DNA of 64,000 bases from Roseovarius sp. EL26 (GTDB lineage Bacteria > Pseudomonadota > Alphaproteobacteria > Rhodobacterales > Rhodobacteraceae). Positions 15,737 through 25,045 of the stretch are shown here, piece by piece. How positions within the stretch are numbered: the stretch's first letter is position 1; the number at the start of each line of letters is the position of its first letter. A program made the translations under genes and the position numbers. The stretch spans positions 1,351,606 through 1,415,605 of the forward strand of contig NZ_OUMZ01000007.1 in assembly GCF_900327775.1 (NCBI RefSeq), read 5' to 3'. The notes beneath the pieces are model-generated. The model had not been told where the DNA came from. It was given only the letters and a program-made list of their open reading frames with translations, and made no database searches.

Positions 15737-18700
15737 ATGACACTTGCCTCTGACCTGCTCAACACAATTGAACAAACTACCTATGCCGATGAGGCTGAAA
15801 CCATCGCGCAACTAACTCAACAGGCCAACCTGAGCGCCGAAGATCGTGCCCGGATTTGTGGCCGTGCCGCCAGTTTGGTGCGTGACATACGCAACCAGTC
15901 GAACCCCGGCATGATGGAAGTTTTTCTAGCCGAATACGGCCTGTCAACGGATGAAGGCATCGCCTTGATGTGTCTGGCCGAGGCGCTTTTGCGGGTGCCA
16001 GATTCTGATACGATTGATGCACTGATCGAAGACAAGATTGTCCCCTCGGACTGGGGTAAACATATGGGGCATTCGACCTCATCTCTGGTGAATGCCTCAA
16101 CCTGGGCCTTGATGCTGACGGGTAAAGTTCTGACCGAAGATAAGCCCGGCCCGGTTGGCCACCTGCGCAGTGCCATCAAACGTCTGGGCGAGCCGGTCAT
16201 TCGGACCGCCGTCGCCCGTGCTATGAAGGAAATGGGGCGTCAATTTGTATTGGGTGAAACCATCACCTCCGCCATGGACCGCGCTAAGGGGATGGAAAAA
16301 AAGGGCTACACCTATTCCTATGACATGTTGGGTGAAGCAGCCCGCACCGACGCCGATGCGACGCGCTATCATCTCGCATATTCGCGCGCTATCACTGCCA
16401 TTGCGCAGGCCTGTACCAACGCTGACATCCGCGCCAACCCCGGCATTTCAGTCAAACTGTCAGCCCTGCACCCTCGCTATGAGATCGCGCAACGCGATCA
16501 AGTGATGGATGTGCTAATGCCACGCCTACGCAGCCTTGCCTTGCTGGCAAAATCAGCGGGCATGGGTCTCAATATTGATGCCGAAGAAGCTGACCGTCTG
16601 TCGTTGTCGCTTGAGGTGATCGAAGCAACCCTGTCCGAGCCAGCCCTTGCCGGTTGGGATGGTTTTGGTGTGGTCGTTCAAGCCTACGGTCAACGTGCCG
16701 GATACACGTTGGACTTCCTTTATGATCTAGCAACGCGTTTGGATCGCAAGATCATGGTTCGTTTGGTTAAAGGTGCCTATTGGGATACCGAGGTCAAACG
16801 CGCGCAGGTCGAGGGCATTGATGGCTTTCCTGTCTTCACATCCAAAGCTGCCACCGATATTTCCTATATCGCCAACGCAGGTAAGCTACTGCGCATGACC
16901 GACCGGATCTATCCACAGTTTGCTACTCACAATGCCCACACTGTTGCCGCCATTCTGGAAATGGCCACTGAAAAATCCACCTTTGAATTCCAGCGGTTGC
17001 ATGGCATGGGTGAAGCGTTGCACGGTCTGGTTCTGGACGGTGAAAACACTCGCTGCCGGATCTATGCTCCTGTCGGTGCGCACCGCGATTTGCTCGCCTA
17101 TCTGGTGCGACGATTGCTCGAGAACGGCGCGAACTCCAGCTTCGTCAACCAAATCGTTGATGAGGATGTGCCCGCAGAAGAGGTCGCACGAGATCCGTTC
17201 GAGATTATAAACGATGCCAAAACCAAACTGCCGACTGGTCCAGAACTTTACGAACCTGAACGAATCAACTCCAAAGGGTTCGATCTGACGCATCAACCAA
17301 CTTTGGATCAGATTGAAGCGGCACGCGCGCCTTTTGCTATGCATCAATGGACGGCTGAGCCACTGCTCGCAAGCGACGCAGCTCCGGAGAATGCACAAAA
17401 CGTTAAAAACCCAGCAGATTCGGGTGATACCCCGGGTACTGTTGCCCCAGCGTCCGAAGCCGATGTTGAAACTGCGTTGACCTATGCAGCACCTTGGGCA
17501 GCCTCAGCTTCGGAGCGCAAATCCATCCTCAACAAGGTCGCGGATCTTTATGAGGAAAACTTCGGTCAGCTTTTCGCCCTATTAGCGCGTGAGGCAGGGA
17601 AATCTGTGCCCGACTCCGTGGCTGAACTGCGCGAAGCTGTAGATTTTCTGCGCTACTACGGCGCCAATATTCCAGATGCCGCCCCTGTGGGGACCTTTAC
17701 CTGCATCAGCCCTTGGAATTTCCCATTGGCGATCTTCACCGGGCAAATCAGCGCTGCACTCGCTGCAGGCAATGCTGTTCTATCGAAGCCGGCCGAGCAG
17801 ACACCTCTAATCTCTCATTATGCCATCTCGCTGATGCATCGGGCAGGTGTGCCTAAATCTGCATTACAATTATTGCCCGGAGGCGGCGCTGTTGGTGCGG
17901 CCCTTACATCAGACGAGCGTGTTGACGGTGTGGCCTTCACCGGTTCCACCGCAACGGCGATGAAAATTCGCGCCACTATGGCTGAAAGCATGGCCCCCGG
18001 AGCGCCCCTGATTGCGGAAACCGGTGGCTTAAACGCGATGATCGTCGATTCAACTGCCCTACCAGAACAAGCTGTGCAAGCCATCGTTGAATCGGCGTTC
18101 CAATCAGCTGGTCAACGTTGCTCGGCCCTGAGGTGCCTCTATGTGCAAGAAGATATCGCTGAGCATTTTATTTCCATGCTCAAAGGTGCTATGGATGCGC
18201 TCAATGTGGGCCAGCCATGGAACCTGTCAACAGACTGTGGTCCAGTGATCGATGAACTTGCCCATTCTGGAATTGCGGCCCATATTCAAACGGCGCGCTC
18301 CGAAGGCCGGTTGATGCACGAAATCCCATCACCAAACAGTGGATTGTTCATCGCCCCTACTCTGATCCAGGTGAATGGAATCGCCGATATGAAACGCGAA
18401 ATCTTTGGTCCGGTCCTGCACCTAGCGACCTTCAAGTCGCGTGAGCTAGATAAAATCATCGGCGATATTAATGCCACGGGTTATGGCCTGACTTTTGGTC
18501 TGATGACCCGTATCGATGATCGTGTTCAGCACGTCACCGAAGCGGTAAACGCAGGCAACATCTACGTCAATCGCAACCAGATTGGCGCGATTGTCGGCTC
18601 TCAACCTTTTGGCGGAGAAGGGCTTTCTGGTACTGGTCCCAAAGCAGGCGGCCCCACTTACCTGCCCCGGTTCACCTCTCACCCAGCGGACCAAACATCA

Positions 18701-19168
18701 CAAGTCTGGGACCAAGCAATGACCGCAAACGCTCTGCGTGATAAGATCAGCCGCGCCAATGCTTTGGCCGCCCCGGCCCGCACGGATCTGTTATTACCCG
18801 GCCCAACCGGTGAATCCAACCGTCTGACAACTCACGCTCGTCCAGCGTTGGTATGCGCAGGGCCAGGACTGGAGGCCGCACAGGCGCAGGCGCAGGCTGT
18901 TACCGAATTGGGTGGTATCCCTGTCGCCACTACGGGGGAGATTGACCCAACTCTGGTCACTCAGTTGGCGGGCATTTCCGGCTTGATCTGGTGGGGTGAT
19001 GAGGACACAGGACGCGATTACGCTCAAGCGCTGTCAAACCGCAATGGCCCGATCCTGCCGGTTATCACCGGGATGCCAGATCAGGGCCATGCCCGGCACG
19101 AGCGCCATGTCTGTGTCGATACCACAGCGGCGGGTGGCAACGCCGCTCTTCTGGGCGGAATGGACTAA
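15737..19168 (+). CDS. putA: Bifunctional proline dehydrogenase / glutamate-semialdehyde dehydrogenase
   Basis: Oxidises proline to pyrroline-5-carboxylate with FAD, then to glutamate with NAD. The 1143-residue protein has a proline dehydrogenase barrel (about 180-480) with MVRLVKGAYWDTEVKRAQ, QFATHNAHTVAAI, FQRLHGMGE and RIYAPVGAHRDLLAYLVRRLLENG. The aldehyde dehydrogenase domain follows (about 570-1000) with ISPWNFPLAIFTGQ, AFTGSTATA, AETGGLNAMI and catalytic Cys 795 in SAGQRCSALR. There is no ribbon-helix-helix repressor domain at the N-terminus. The last 110 residues form the small C-terminal extension seen in longer PutA proteins. It is preceded by the putR-putA promoter region and followed by a terminator. 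Confidence 0.97.
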   Translation: MTLASDLLNTIEQTTYADEAETIAQLTQQANLSAEDRARICGRAASLVRDIRNQSNPGMMEVFLAEYGLSTDEGIALMCLAEALLRVPDSDTIDALIEDKIVPSDWGKHMGHSTSSLVNASTWALMLTGKVLTEDKPGPVGHLRSAIKRLGEPVIRTAVARAMKEMGRQFVLGETITSAMDRAKGMEKKGYTYSYDMLGEAARTDADATRYHLAYSRAITAIAQACTNADIRANPGISVKLSALHPRYEIAQRDQVMDVLMPRLRSLALLAKSAGMGLNIDAEEADRLSLSLEVIEATLSEPALAGWDGFGVVVQAYGQRAGYTLDFLYDLATRLDRKIMVRLVKGAYWDTEVKRAQVEGIDGFPVFTSKAATDISYIANAGKLLRMTDRIYPQFATHNAHTVAAILEMATEKSTFEFQRLHGMGEALHGLVLDGENTRCRIYAPVGAHRDLLAYLVRRLLENGANSSFVNQIVDEDVPAEEVARDPFEIINDAKTKLPTGPELYEPERINSKGFDLTHQPTLDQIEAARAPFAMHQWTAEPLLASDAAPENAQNVKNPADSGDTPGTVAPASEADVETALTYAAPWAASASERKSILNKVADLYEENFGQLFALLAREAGKSVPDSVAELREAVDFLRYYGANIPDAAPVGTFTCISPWNFPLAIFTGQISAALAAGNAVLSKPAEQTPLISHYAISLMHRAGVPKSALQLLPGGGAVGAALTSDERVDGVAFTGSTATAMKIRATMAESMAPGAPLIAETGGLNAMIVDSTALPEQAVQAIVESAFQSAGQRCSALRCLYVQEDIAEHFISMLKGAMDALNVGQPWNLSTDCGPVIDELAHSGIAAHIQTARSEGRLMHEIPSPNSGLFIAPTLIQVNGIADMKREIFGPVLHLATFKSRELDKIIGDINATGYGLTFGLMTRIDDRVQHVTEAVNAGNIYVNRNQIGAIVGSQPFGGEGLSGTGPKAGGPTYLPRFTSHPADQTSQVWDQAMTANALRDKISRANALAAPARTDLLLPGPTGESNRLTTHARPALVCAGPGLEAAQAQAQAVTELGGIPVATTGEIDPTLVTQLAGISGLIWWGDEDTGRDYAQALSNRNGPILPVITGMPDQGHARHERHVCVDTTAAGGNAALLGGMD

Positions 19169-19175
19169 ATCCAAC

Positions 19176-19207
19176 ATGGCTCCGGTCATTCCACCGGGGC
19201 CATTTTC
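19176..19207 (+). terminator. Rho-independent terminator after putA
   Basis: An 11-bp stem with one G-U pair (ATGGCTCCGGT with ACCGGGGCCAT, 19176-19186 and 19193-19203), loop CATTCC, and a short T run at 19203-19206. It starts eight bases after the putA stop. Confidence 0.75.
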
Positions 19208-19265
19208 CCTGCGCCGCATGTAAATACCAGTTTTCACGGGCTAGATTGCGCAGTAGCGTAAGCAC

Positions 19266-20039
19266 ATGTTTCCACTGCGCGATCACAATCCGTCGGGGCG
19301 CACGCCCTACATCACCTATGCGCTGATTGCGCTGAATATCCTGATTTTTCTGAGCTACCTACCCTTATTCAACGACCCTCGCGCGCTCAATCAATTCTTC
19401 TATGACTGGGCAATGATCCCGGCCTTTGTTCGACAAAACGGCGAATACTACACGCTTGTCACCTCAATGTTTCTGCATGGCGGATGGATGCACATCGGTG
19501 GCAACATGCTATTTTTGTGGATTTTTGGCGACAATCTGGAAGATGAAATGGGTCATATACCCTATTCGCTGTTCTACCTGGCCTGTGGCGTCGGGGCCGG
19601 ATTGGCACATTACATATCTGCCCCAGCATCGCCCGTACCCACAGTTGGGGCCTCAGGTGCAATCGCTGGTGTCATGGGGGGCTATCTACTCCTGTTTCCC
19701 AAGGCGCGGGTGGATGTGCTGATTATTCTGGTGGTGTTTTTCCGCATCCTCAGCATCCCAGCATGGGGCGTTCTGGCCGTCTGGTTCGCGATGCAGATCT
19801 TTGGCAGCTTCAATTCAGACCCAACTGGTGGAGGCGTGGCCTATTGGGCCCATTCGGGTGGTTTTGTTATCGGCGCACTCTTATGCTTGCCACTCTTTCT
19901 CCGCCTTGGCGGCACTACTTTTTGGCAACGAACCCATGGGCACCCGCCCCATCCTGAGGCCACATATAGCCTAAGCCGCACCCGTATTCCCATAGTCAAA
20001 CGCACCACAAGGAGAGGTCCATGGAACACCCGGTCGTAG
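19266..20039 (+). CDS. Rhomboid-family intramembrane serine protease
   Basis: Cleaves membrane proteins within or near their transmembrane helix. The 257-residue protein has about six hydrophobic segments. The catalytic Ser is in GASGAIAG (Ser 130) and the catalytic His in AHSGGF (His 196). The family's L1-loop tryptophan-arginine region is seen as HGGWMHIGGNMLFLWIFGDN, with oxyanion His and Asn. No extra soluble domain is attached. Its 3' end overlaps the GFA gene by 19 bases. The natural substrate cannot be inferred from this context. Confidence 0.93.
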   Translation: MFPLRDHNPSGRTPYITYALIALNILIFLSYLPLFNDPRALNQFFYDWAMIPAFVRQNGEYYTLVTSMFLHGGWMHIGGNMLFLWIFGDNLEDEMGHIPYSLFYLACGVGAGLAHYISAPASPVPTVGASGAIAGVMGGYLLLFPKARVDVLIILVVFFRILSIPAWGVLAVWFAMQIFGSFNSDPTGGGVAYWAHSGGFVIGALLCLPLFLRLGGTTFWQRTHGHPPHPEATYSLSRTRIPIVKRTTRRGPWNTRS

Positions 20040-20389
20040 CCAGCTGTCATTGCAGCGCTGTTAAATTGCGCCTGCGCCTTAGCGATGGGTTAAACACTGC
20101 GCGGCGCTGTGATTGTAGCTTTTGCCGCCGTCGCGGTGCGCCCGCAGTCAGCGCGCCATTGAACGGATTAGAGGTAATCAAAGGCGTTGATAATCTCACG
20201 CTGTACCAATGGAATACCGGCACGGCAAAACACTATTTTTGCAAGATTTGTGGCATTTATACCCATCACCAACGCCGCTCTAATCCCAATGAATATGGGG
20301 TAAACATGGCCAACATCGAGGGGGTGAATCCGGCGAACTACGAACCGATCCCCTGGGATGATGGGATAAACCATCCATCAGACCGCTAA
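20021..20389 (+). CDS. GFA-family zinc-binding protein
   Basis: A 122-residue protein of the GFA (glutathione-dependent formaldehyde-activating enzyme-like) fold. Zinc ligands are in SCHCSAVK, CDCSFCRRRG and YFCKICGIYTHHQRR. The family includes S-hydroxymethylglutathione synthase, but most members, like this short one, have no proven reaction. It has a good AAGGAG ribosome site inside the rhomboid gene, so the two are probably co-transcribed. Confidence 0.88.
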   Translation: MEHPVVASCHCSAVKLRLRLSDGLNTARRCDCSFCRRRGAPAVSAPLNGLEVIKGVDNLTLYQWNTGTAKHYFCKICGIYTHHQRRSNPNEYGVNMANIEGVNPANYEPIPWDDGINHPSDR

Positions 20390-20461
20390 GGTCCCACCCC
20401 GTCCTCTTTTACCATCAGCCATACATACAAGCGCTTTGTCGATAAATTTCAGGTCCTGTCT

Positions 20462-21511
20462 ATGCATACCAAATCCCCGCGCCTTCCCTTTTCCACACTC
20501 ATCGTGTCTCTCATTTCTGCAACAGTAATTGCCACACCATTTCCCACATCAGCCCAAGAAATTGAGACACAACGCGGTGTTCCCTTTATGACAGTGCGTA
20601 ACAAAACCAGCCCAAATGCACGCAATCCGTATTTTGGGCAGGAACGCAGCGACCTCAAAGCCGGATGGTGTGATATCGGCCAACGCTGGCTGGGGTTGCC
20701 AACCGCAGTGGCTGATGCTGCTCCTTTCCATATTCCTGAAGAAATTCTGCGCATTGAAAAGGTTCGGGATGAGGCACCGGGCGCCGTTATCGATGCCTTG
20801 GAAACAACGGCGGCTGACAGTGTGCCAGTGCTGTATACCCATGGCTTCTATATTGATTTTGAAAAGGGTTGCATGCGCGCAACTATTTTGCAGGAAAACG
20901 CAAAACTTCAGAATAAATTCATGTGGTTCAGCTGGCCTTCTGACGGGGATCTGCTGAATTACACTCATGATGAGGCCGATCTGTATTGGAGCCTGCCTGA
21001 TCTTGCCGACACCATCGCTGAGATGGAGGCGGAATTCGGTTCAGGTCAGGTGCATCTCGCCGGACATAGCCTCGGTGGGCGCGGTATGGCACTGGCACTG
21101 ATGGATGTTGCTGCGCGACATCCTGATGTCCGGCTTGGTGAGCTTGTCTTGCTTGCTCCGGACATGGATTTTGAGATTTTCAGCCGTATCCTACCTCGCA
21201 TCCGCCCCATCGTGAGCGGCATCACCGTCTATGTTGCCGAAGCTGACCGCCCACTTGCGCTGTCGACAACTTTGCATGGCTATTCAAGGCTGGGCGAGGT
21301 CGGAAATGATGTAGAAAAATTGGACGGCGTTGAGGTGATCGACTTGAGCGCGCTGCCCGTTCGAAGCCCGACTGGACACCTATATCACGTTTATAATCAA
21401 GAGGTTGGTGACGATCTGAATCAAATATTCAATAATGGGAAAAGGGCGGATGAACGTCACAATCTGGTTCAGATCCGTGACAATGTCTGGTCTCTTCAAC
21501 CAAACGAATAA
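20462..21511 (+). CDS. Exported alpha/beta hydrolase (DUF900-like)
   Basis: A 349-residue protein with a signal-like N-terminus (LPFSTLIVSLISATVIATPFPTSAQ). The alpha/beta hydrolase domain shows VLYTHGFYIDFEKG (oxyanion strand), a nucleophile elbow LAGHSLGGRGMAL and a late TGHLYHVYN segment that may hold the catalytic His. DUF900 members are esterase/lipase-like proteins of unknown substrate. It is predicted to act in the periplasm or at the cell surface. It stands alone between the GFA gene and the cold-shock gene; an AGACGTT/AACGTCT hairpin follows at 21521-21544. Confidence 0.82.
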   Translation: MHTKSPRLPFSTLIVSLISATVIATPFPTSAQEIETQRGVPFMTVRNKTSPNARNPYFGQERSDLKAGWCDIGQRWLGLPTAVADAAPFHIPEEILRIEKVRDEAPGAVIDALETTAADSVPVLYTHGFYIDFEKGCMRATILQENAKLQNKFMWFSWPSDGDLLNYTHDEADLYWSLPDLADTIAEMEAEFGSGQVHLAGHSLGGRGMALALMDVAARHPDVRLGELVLLAPDMDFEIFSRILPRIRPIVSGITVYVAEADRPLALSTTLHGYSRLGEVGNDVEKLDGVEVIDLSALPVRSPTGHLYHVYNQEVGDDLNQIFNNGKRADERHNLVQIRDNVWSLQPNE

Positions 21512-21597
21512 CCCGCAAAAAGACGTTCATCCCGCTTAACGTCTCACGGCACTCTTCATTCAGAACGACGACCGCACCCGCCAAATTGACGTTTGAA

Positions 21598-21631
21598 ATA
21601 AAAAACGCGGCCCCTTTGATAAGGACCGCGT
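21598..21631 (-). terminator. Rho-independent terminator of the cold-shock gene
   Basis: On the reverse strand a GC-rich stem of nine pairs (ACGCGGTCC with GGGGCCGCGT, one wobble) is followed by a T run (A run at 21600-21605 on the given strand). It lies 25 bases after the stop of the cold-shock gene. Confidence 0.8.
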
Positions 21632-21656
21632 CTCAATCGTTCGACGATGTTCTGAC

Positions 21657-21863
21657 TTATGCCAGAGCGATGTTAACCGCTGATTCGCGGCCGTCACGAC
21701 CAGCTTCGACGTCGAAAGTAACTTTTTGATTGTCTGCCAGACCTGTCAGGCCTGAACGCTCAACAGCTGAGATGTGCACGAATACATCTTTGTTGCCGCC
21801 TTCAGGTGCGATAAAGCCGAAGCCTTTAGTTGTGTTGAACCATTTTACGGTGCCATTAGCCAT
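21657..21863 (-). CDS. Cold-shock domain protein (CspA family)
   Basis: A 68-residue single-domain RNA/DNA-binding protein with both nucleic-acid-binding motifs, KWFNTTKGFGFI (RNP1) and VFVHIS (RNP2). I place the start at the ATG at 21863, giving the usual MANGTVKWFN beginning; GGAG lies upstream. A longer in-frame start at 21896 is unlikely. The 249-base region between this gene and the next upstream stop (22113) is long enough for the extended cold-shock leader common in this family, though I did not fold it. Confidence 0.93.
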   Translation of the reverse strand: MANGTVKWFNTTKGFGFIAPEGGNKDVFVHISAVERSGLTGLADNQKVTFDVEAGRDGRESAVNIALA

Positions 21864-22112
21864 GTCCGTAGTCTCCATAATAAATTCTGTCCGCATTATG
21901 CGACAGCTTGGCGTAGTTGGTCTGGATCGAAAGACTGAACGCCGTATTAAGGAAGACAGTGGTCGAAGAAGAATAACGTTTGCACGGGCTATTTAGGCGC
22001 AATCCGAAACATAATCAAGGGGCTGCCAGAGCATCGGCAATATAAAGCACACCTCCCACGTCACTTTTTGATAAAGCGTGACGCAAGTCCGGTTGGCCTC
22101 AAACCACAGCTA

Positions 22113-22901
22113 TCACCCCTTGCGGATGATCCCTGCGAATTTATCAAAGATGGGCTCGTTGGCGCAGATAACTTCGCCATCGGCGAGGATATGACCCGTG
22201 GGATTCATCGGCTGCACAAAACCACCCGCCTCGCGCACGATTATGATGCCAGCTGCCAGATCCCAAGGTTTCAGGCGGCGTTCCCAGAAGCCATCATACC
22301 GGCCAGCAGCTACATAAGCCATGTCCAGCGATGCAGCCCCCCAACGGCGCACACCAGCACAAGCAGGCATCAGGCGCGCCAGATCCTGCAAGGTTTCAGG
22401 CAGATCACTACGACCGCCGTAAGGAAGGCCTGTGGCAAAGATCGATTCGATCATTTTACTGCGACCTGAAACCCGCAGACGGGTTTCGTTCATAAAGGCG
22501 CCCTCGCCTTTTTCAGCCAAATACATCTCGTCCTTGGCCGCGTCAAAAACAACACCTGCAACAACCTGACCTTTGTGTTCCAACGCGATGGAAACCGCCC
22601 AATGCGGCAAGCCATGCAAAAAGTTGGTCGTGCCATCCAGTGGATCGACGATCCAACGACGGGTCGGGTCTTTACCCTCTTCCTCGCCACCTTCTTCGGC
22701 CAGCCAGCCATAGGTCGGACGTGCGCCCATCAACTCTTCTTTCAGGACCGCCTCGGCTGCGATATCCGCACGGCTGACAAAATCACCAGGACCTTTCATC
22801 GAGGTTTGCAGATTTTCCACTTCGCGGAAGTCCTTGATCAGCGATCGGCCTGCTTTGCGCGCGGCTTTGATCATGATGTTCAGATTTGCACTGCCAACCA
22901 T
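22113..22901 (-). CDS. suhB: Inositol monophosphatase family protein (SuhB-like)
   Basis: A 262-residue Mg2+-dependent phosphatase. Family motifs are WLAEEGGEEEG (metal Glu), WIVDPLDGTTNFLHGLPHWAVSIAL (metal Asp cluster) and KPWDLAAGIIIVREAGG (third metal Asp). In vivo SuhB-type proteins act on inositol-1-phosphate and also on transcription antitermination; which applies here is not visible. It stands alone on the reverse strand, with the LysR gene just upstream in the same direction. Confidence 0.9.
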   Translation of the reverse strand: MVGSANLNIMIKAARKAGRSLIKDFREVENLQTSMKGPGDFVSRADIAAEAVLKEELMGARPTYGWLAEEGGEEEGKDPTRRWIVDPLDGTTNFLHGLPHWAVSIALEHKGQVVAGVVFDAAKDEMYLAEKGEGAFMNETRLRVSGRSKMIESIFATGLPYGGRSDLPETLQDLARLMPACAGVRRWGAASLDMAYVAAGRYDGFWERRLKPWDLAAGIIIVREAGGFVQPMNPTGHILADGEVICANEPIFDKFAGIIRKG

Positions 22902-22958
22902 CGGTTCGGCTCCTAATTCAGGGGTTCAGGGCGCGCGTATACGCCCTGTGCGCGGTCC

Positions 22959-23858
22959 TTACAAGGCCCTGTTCCGCTCGAATTCGACGCTCCACTCCAA
23001 CAACCAATCGCGAAACACCTTTGCCGCCGGGCGCAACCCTGCACGAGACGGGTAAATTAGATGGTATGCCTCACGCCCCTCAATCAGATCAATATCCAAA
23101 CAAGGCACCAATCCGGCCTCTCGCATCGCCCGGTCACTTGCAGGCGCGCGGGCCAATGCCACGCCAACACCATCCGCGGCCAGTGCCATTGCCACGTTGG
23201 TGCTGTCTACATAGCTGTAACGCGCCGCGGCTGGCACTATATCAAGATGGTCAAACACGCTGGCCCAACCTGCACGATGTGTCGCCACTTCAATCAGGCG
23301 GTAATCAAACAGATCTGCGGAGGTGCTGATTTGCGCCGCAATATCCGGCCGCGCAACAGGGTACAGTACCTCGCCCAGAAGGTAATCGCCTTCTGCGCCA
23401 TGGGCTTGCGGAGCACCAAAGACGATCTGCATATCGGTGAAACCCTGCGCCGCTTCTATGTTGTGAACGGCGGTGCTCAGGTTCAGTTGCACCTCAGGAT
23501 GAGCGTCCATGAATACACCATACCCCGGCGCCAAAACACCATGAGCAAATATATGAATCACTCGTAGAAAAAGTTGCTGGTCGGGAGCCGTACCAAACAA
23601 ACCATCTGTGGCACTTTCAAGTGTGAGCAATGCCTGCTGGACCGAGGGTAAATAGGCGCGCCCAGCCTCGGTTAGTGTTACAGCATGGGCGTGACGTTCA
23701 AACAGCCGTTTTCCTAAGCGATCCTCTAACGCGCGGATTTGCTGGCTGACCGCTGCCGAGGACATATTCAACTGCGTTGCCGCACGAGCAAAGCTTTCGC
23801 AACGCGCGGCAGCCTCGAACACGCGCAGCCAATTCAGGGATGGGATCGCAACAGTCAT
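22959..23858 (-). CDS. LysR-family transcriptional regulator (GcvA-like)
   Basis: A 299-residue regulator with an N-terminal winged helix-turn-helix (FARAATQLNMSSAAVSQQIRALEDRLGKRLFER) and a periplasmic-binding-like effector domain. The beginning IPSLNWLRVFEAAARCESFARAA is typical of the GcvA-like branch. It is divergent from the membrane hydroxylase gene starting at 23969, with 110 bases between them, so it probably controls the four-gene run to the right. The inducer is unknown. Confidence 0.88.
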   Translation of the reverse strand: MTVAIPSLNWLRVFEAAARCESFARAATQLNMSSAAVSQQIRALEDRLGKRLFERHAHAVTLTEAGRAYLPSVQQALLTLESATDGLFGTAPDQQLFLRVIHIFAHGVLAPGYGVFMDAHPEVQLNLSTAVHNIEAAQGFTDMQIVFGAPQAHGAEGDYLLGEVLYPVARPDIAAQISTSADLFDYRLIEVATHRAGWASVFDHLDIVPAAARYSYVDSTNVAMALAADGVGVALARAPASDRAMREAGLVPCLDIDLIEGREAYHLIYPSRAGLRPAAKVFRDWLLEWSVEFERNRAL

Positions 23859-23968
23859 ATGTGCAGGGTAAGCAAAACTTTCCCTAAGCGTCCAGACCTA
23901 TTGCTGTGCAAAATTTACACCACACTCTAAGCCAGTTGGAAATCCCTTCGACTGCGGAGACTGCCAAA

Positions 23969-24967
23969 ATGGCCGACAGCACCCCAACACCACCCCGCCG
24001 CAAGATCTGGAACTACACCCCAGCGTTACCGATCAAAACCGCGCCCTATTGGGACTGGCCAATGAAACCATTGAAGTCTATGAAATACCTGCTGCAAAGC
24101 TGGAACCCGATGGCGCAGCGGTTTCTGTTTCTGGTCGTTGCGTTTGTAGTATGGACCTGGTTCAGCCCAGATCTAGAGCGTGCGCAAACACTCAGCCTTG
24201 ATTGGATGTTCGAGATTTGGCTACGTGATCTGGTGATCATCATGGTCGTGGCTGGCGGACTGCATCTTGCATTGTGGAAGCACCGCACGCAACAAGATGA
24301 ATACCGCTATGATATGCGCCCAATGGCAAAGGGCGCAAAGATTTTTTATTTTAAAAATCAGGTCTGGGATAACATGTTCTGGACGCTGGGGCCTGCGTTG
24401 CTATTTGCAACGCTTTGGGAATCACTGATGTGGTATGCCTTTGCCAACGGTTGGGCCACAATGATCAGCTTTGACAGCAATCCCGTCTGGTTTATTGCCC
24501 TGATCGTATTGATCCCTGTCTGGGCGGGCTTTCACTTTTATTGGCTGCATCGCTTGTTGCATGTTGGCAAACTCTACACATGGGTGCATGCGTGGCATCA
24601 TAAGAACATCAATACTGGCCCGTGGTCTGGTCTGGCGATGCACCCGGTTGAGAGCTTCTTTCTTTTCTTCGATACGATGATCTTCTTTTTTCTGCCAGCA
24701 AACCCCGTACATGTGCTGTTTTTGATCTTTCACCACGTTATCGGTGCACCGACTTCACATGCTGGTTTTGAGAATATCAAACTGGGAAAAGACGCCAAAT
24801 TCGGCCTTGGGGATTTCTACCACCAGCTGCACCATAAGTTTTTCGACTGCAACTATGGCACTTGGGAAACGCCCTGGGATGAGTGGTTCAAAACCTTCCA
24901 CGATGGCACAGATGAGGGCAATGATCTGGTCAAGGAACGCCGCCGCAAGATCTGGTCAAGCAAATAA
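23969..24967 (+). CDS. Sterol desaturase / fatty acid hydroxylase family membrane enzyme
   Basis: An integral-membrane di-iron oxygenase of about 332 residues. The histidine boxes of the family are present: WLHRLLHVG (HxxxH), HAWHHKNINTGPW (HxxHH), FHHVIGAPTSHAGF and YHQLHHKFF. Four to five hydrophobic segments precede and surround them (FLFLVVAFVVWTWF, LVIIMVVAGGLHLALW and others). I chose ATG 23969 with GGAG nine bases upstream. In this family electrons come from a separate donor and substrates range from sterols and fatty acids to carotenoids. Gene order suggests it works with the PanB-like, PhyH and HD proteins that follow, but the substrate is unknown. Confidence 0.85.
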   Translation: MADSTPTPPRRKIWNYTPALPIKTAPYWDWPMKPLKSMKYLLQSWNPMAQRFLFLVVAFVVWTWFSPDLERAQTLSLDWMFEIWLRDLVIIMVVAGGLHLALWKHRTQQDEYRYDMRPMAKGAKIFYFKNQVWDNMFWTLGPALLFATLWESLMWYAFANGWATMISFDSNPVWFIALIVLIPVWAGFHFYWLHRLLHVGKLYTWVHAWHHKNINTGPWSGLAMHPVESFFLFFDTMIFFFLPANPVHVLFLIFHHVIGAPTSHAGFENIKLGKDAKFGLGDFYHQLHHKFFDCNYGTWETPWDEWFKTFHDGTDEGNDLVKERRRKIWSSK

Positions 24968-25045
24968 CCAATTGAAAAACCTGCAGGCGGGTCAGAGCGG
25001 TCCGCCTCTGCCCGTTCAAACACTTCTGCGAATGACATAGGGAAC